Shown here in pieces: positions 63,442 through 64,000 of a stretch of 64,000 nt of DNA. Both the position numbers and the translations under genes were made by a program. Position 1 is the first letter of the stretch, and every line of letters starts with the position of its first letter. Under the pieces are notes generated by a model that had not been told where the DNA came from, did not search any database, and saw only the letters and a program-made list of their open reading frames with translations. Origin of the DNA: Gorsachius magnificus (Eukaryota; Chordata; Aves; Pelecaniformes; Ardeidae); assembly GCA_034008185.1 (NCBI GenBank), contig CM067084.1, positions 12,109,385 to 12,173,384 on the forward strand, written 5' to 3'.

Positions 63442-64000
63442 GTAAGACAATATAAAAGACCATTTCCTTTGATAATGGAGACTTCAAAAGGACTTTTCTG
63501 ATTAAAATACCTCTGAGGCCAGAGAATACTAAATGCTTCTGTAGCTCTTGACTTCAGAGAGTTGCACTTTTATAACAGAAGCAGCTCAGCATTTAACTTC
63601 CAAAAAGGATGAAGAAATGAAGCCCATCTGAAGTACCTCTTTTTTGCAAAAAGAAAATCCATATACACATAAACTAATAAAGACTGTTAAGCTAGGCATT
63701 TTTATTTAAAGATCTGGGCTATACTAAAATATGGGCTACTGTGGAGATGGAATAGCTAATGTCATCAATTGTAAATTGTAAAAATATTGGTGGAGATAAT
63801 CAAAACACAAATACAATGCTGTTCTTTGTATAAGTGCTCTCCAAAGTATGACTCCACAGCTAGACAAATCAGACAAGGGCTGAATATGTCAAGCAAGGTG
63901 GCAGTGCTGCAGAAGTTAAATTCTGACATATATGTCATAATCATGTAGGGTTTGTAGAATACATAAGCCTCAAGGTGATATTTGCTTGTAACTCAATTCT
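63442..64000. other. unique AT-rich sequence, no gene seen
   Basis: Nothing assignable before the window ends. Confidence 0.4.

Noticed and set aside
1..64000. Bacterial-type systems (operons, CRISPR arrays, prophage, insertion sequences)
   Set aside because: The window carries avian retroelements and no long genes, so the many short frames are chance products.

Overview
This window looks like gene-poor nuclear DNA from a bird. Three things point that way. Four fragments of CR1 LINEs sit at about 11.2, 13.0, 41.5 and 45.1 kb, and the one at 13.0 kb ends in the repeated ATTCTRTG octamer typical of avian CR1. A solo LTR at 38788-39384 resembles, from memory, a family that is common in bird genomes. 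Two old MIR-type SINE copies lie at 31.4 and 34.2 kb. The base composition is AT-rich throughout, homopolymer runs are common, and no long open reading frame exceeds what chance would give in AT-rich DNA. There is no sign of a bacterial, viral or organelle genome, no rRNA or tRNA gene and no CRISPR array.

Layout. 1-11 kb is unique AT-rich DNA with one possible minus-strand terminal coding exon (596-731) beside a 25-bp tandem repeat, and a possible noncoding exon at 6258-6387. 11-13.3 kb holds two CR1 fragments in opposite orientations, a long inverted repeat and one small splice-bracketed open segment. 13.3-29 kb is mostly unique, with a C-run block able to form a G-quadruplex, a poly(A)-ended GC-rich segment, two segments that look like conserved regulatory DNA and a cluster of inverted repeats. 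29.4-30.4 kb is a GC-richer patch with an E-box and TATA-like promoter arrangement. 31-39.4 kb holds the two MIR copies and the solo LTR with its internal AAT/AAC microsatellite. 41-45 kb has two more CR1 tails. 45-64 kb is unique sequence with possible regulatory blocks and two splice-bracketed segments near the right end.

Genes. No gene can be named. The best coding hypothesis is a minus-strand gene whose last three exons are 61959-62018, 38501-38555 and 596-731. Each is open in the required frame, their intron phases (1, then 2) fit together, and the joined product would be a charged, helix-prone C-terminus ending in a stop codon. This is an inference from splice-like sites and phase only. 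Such sites are frequent by chance in 64 kb, so transcript or cross-bird conservation data would be decisive. The other splice-bracketed segments are weaker and are listed separately with low confidence.
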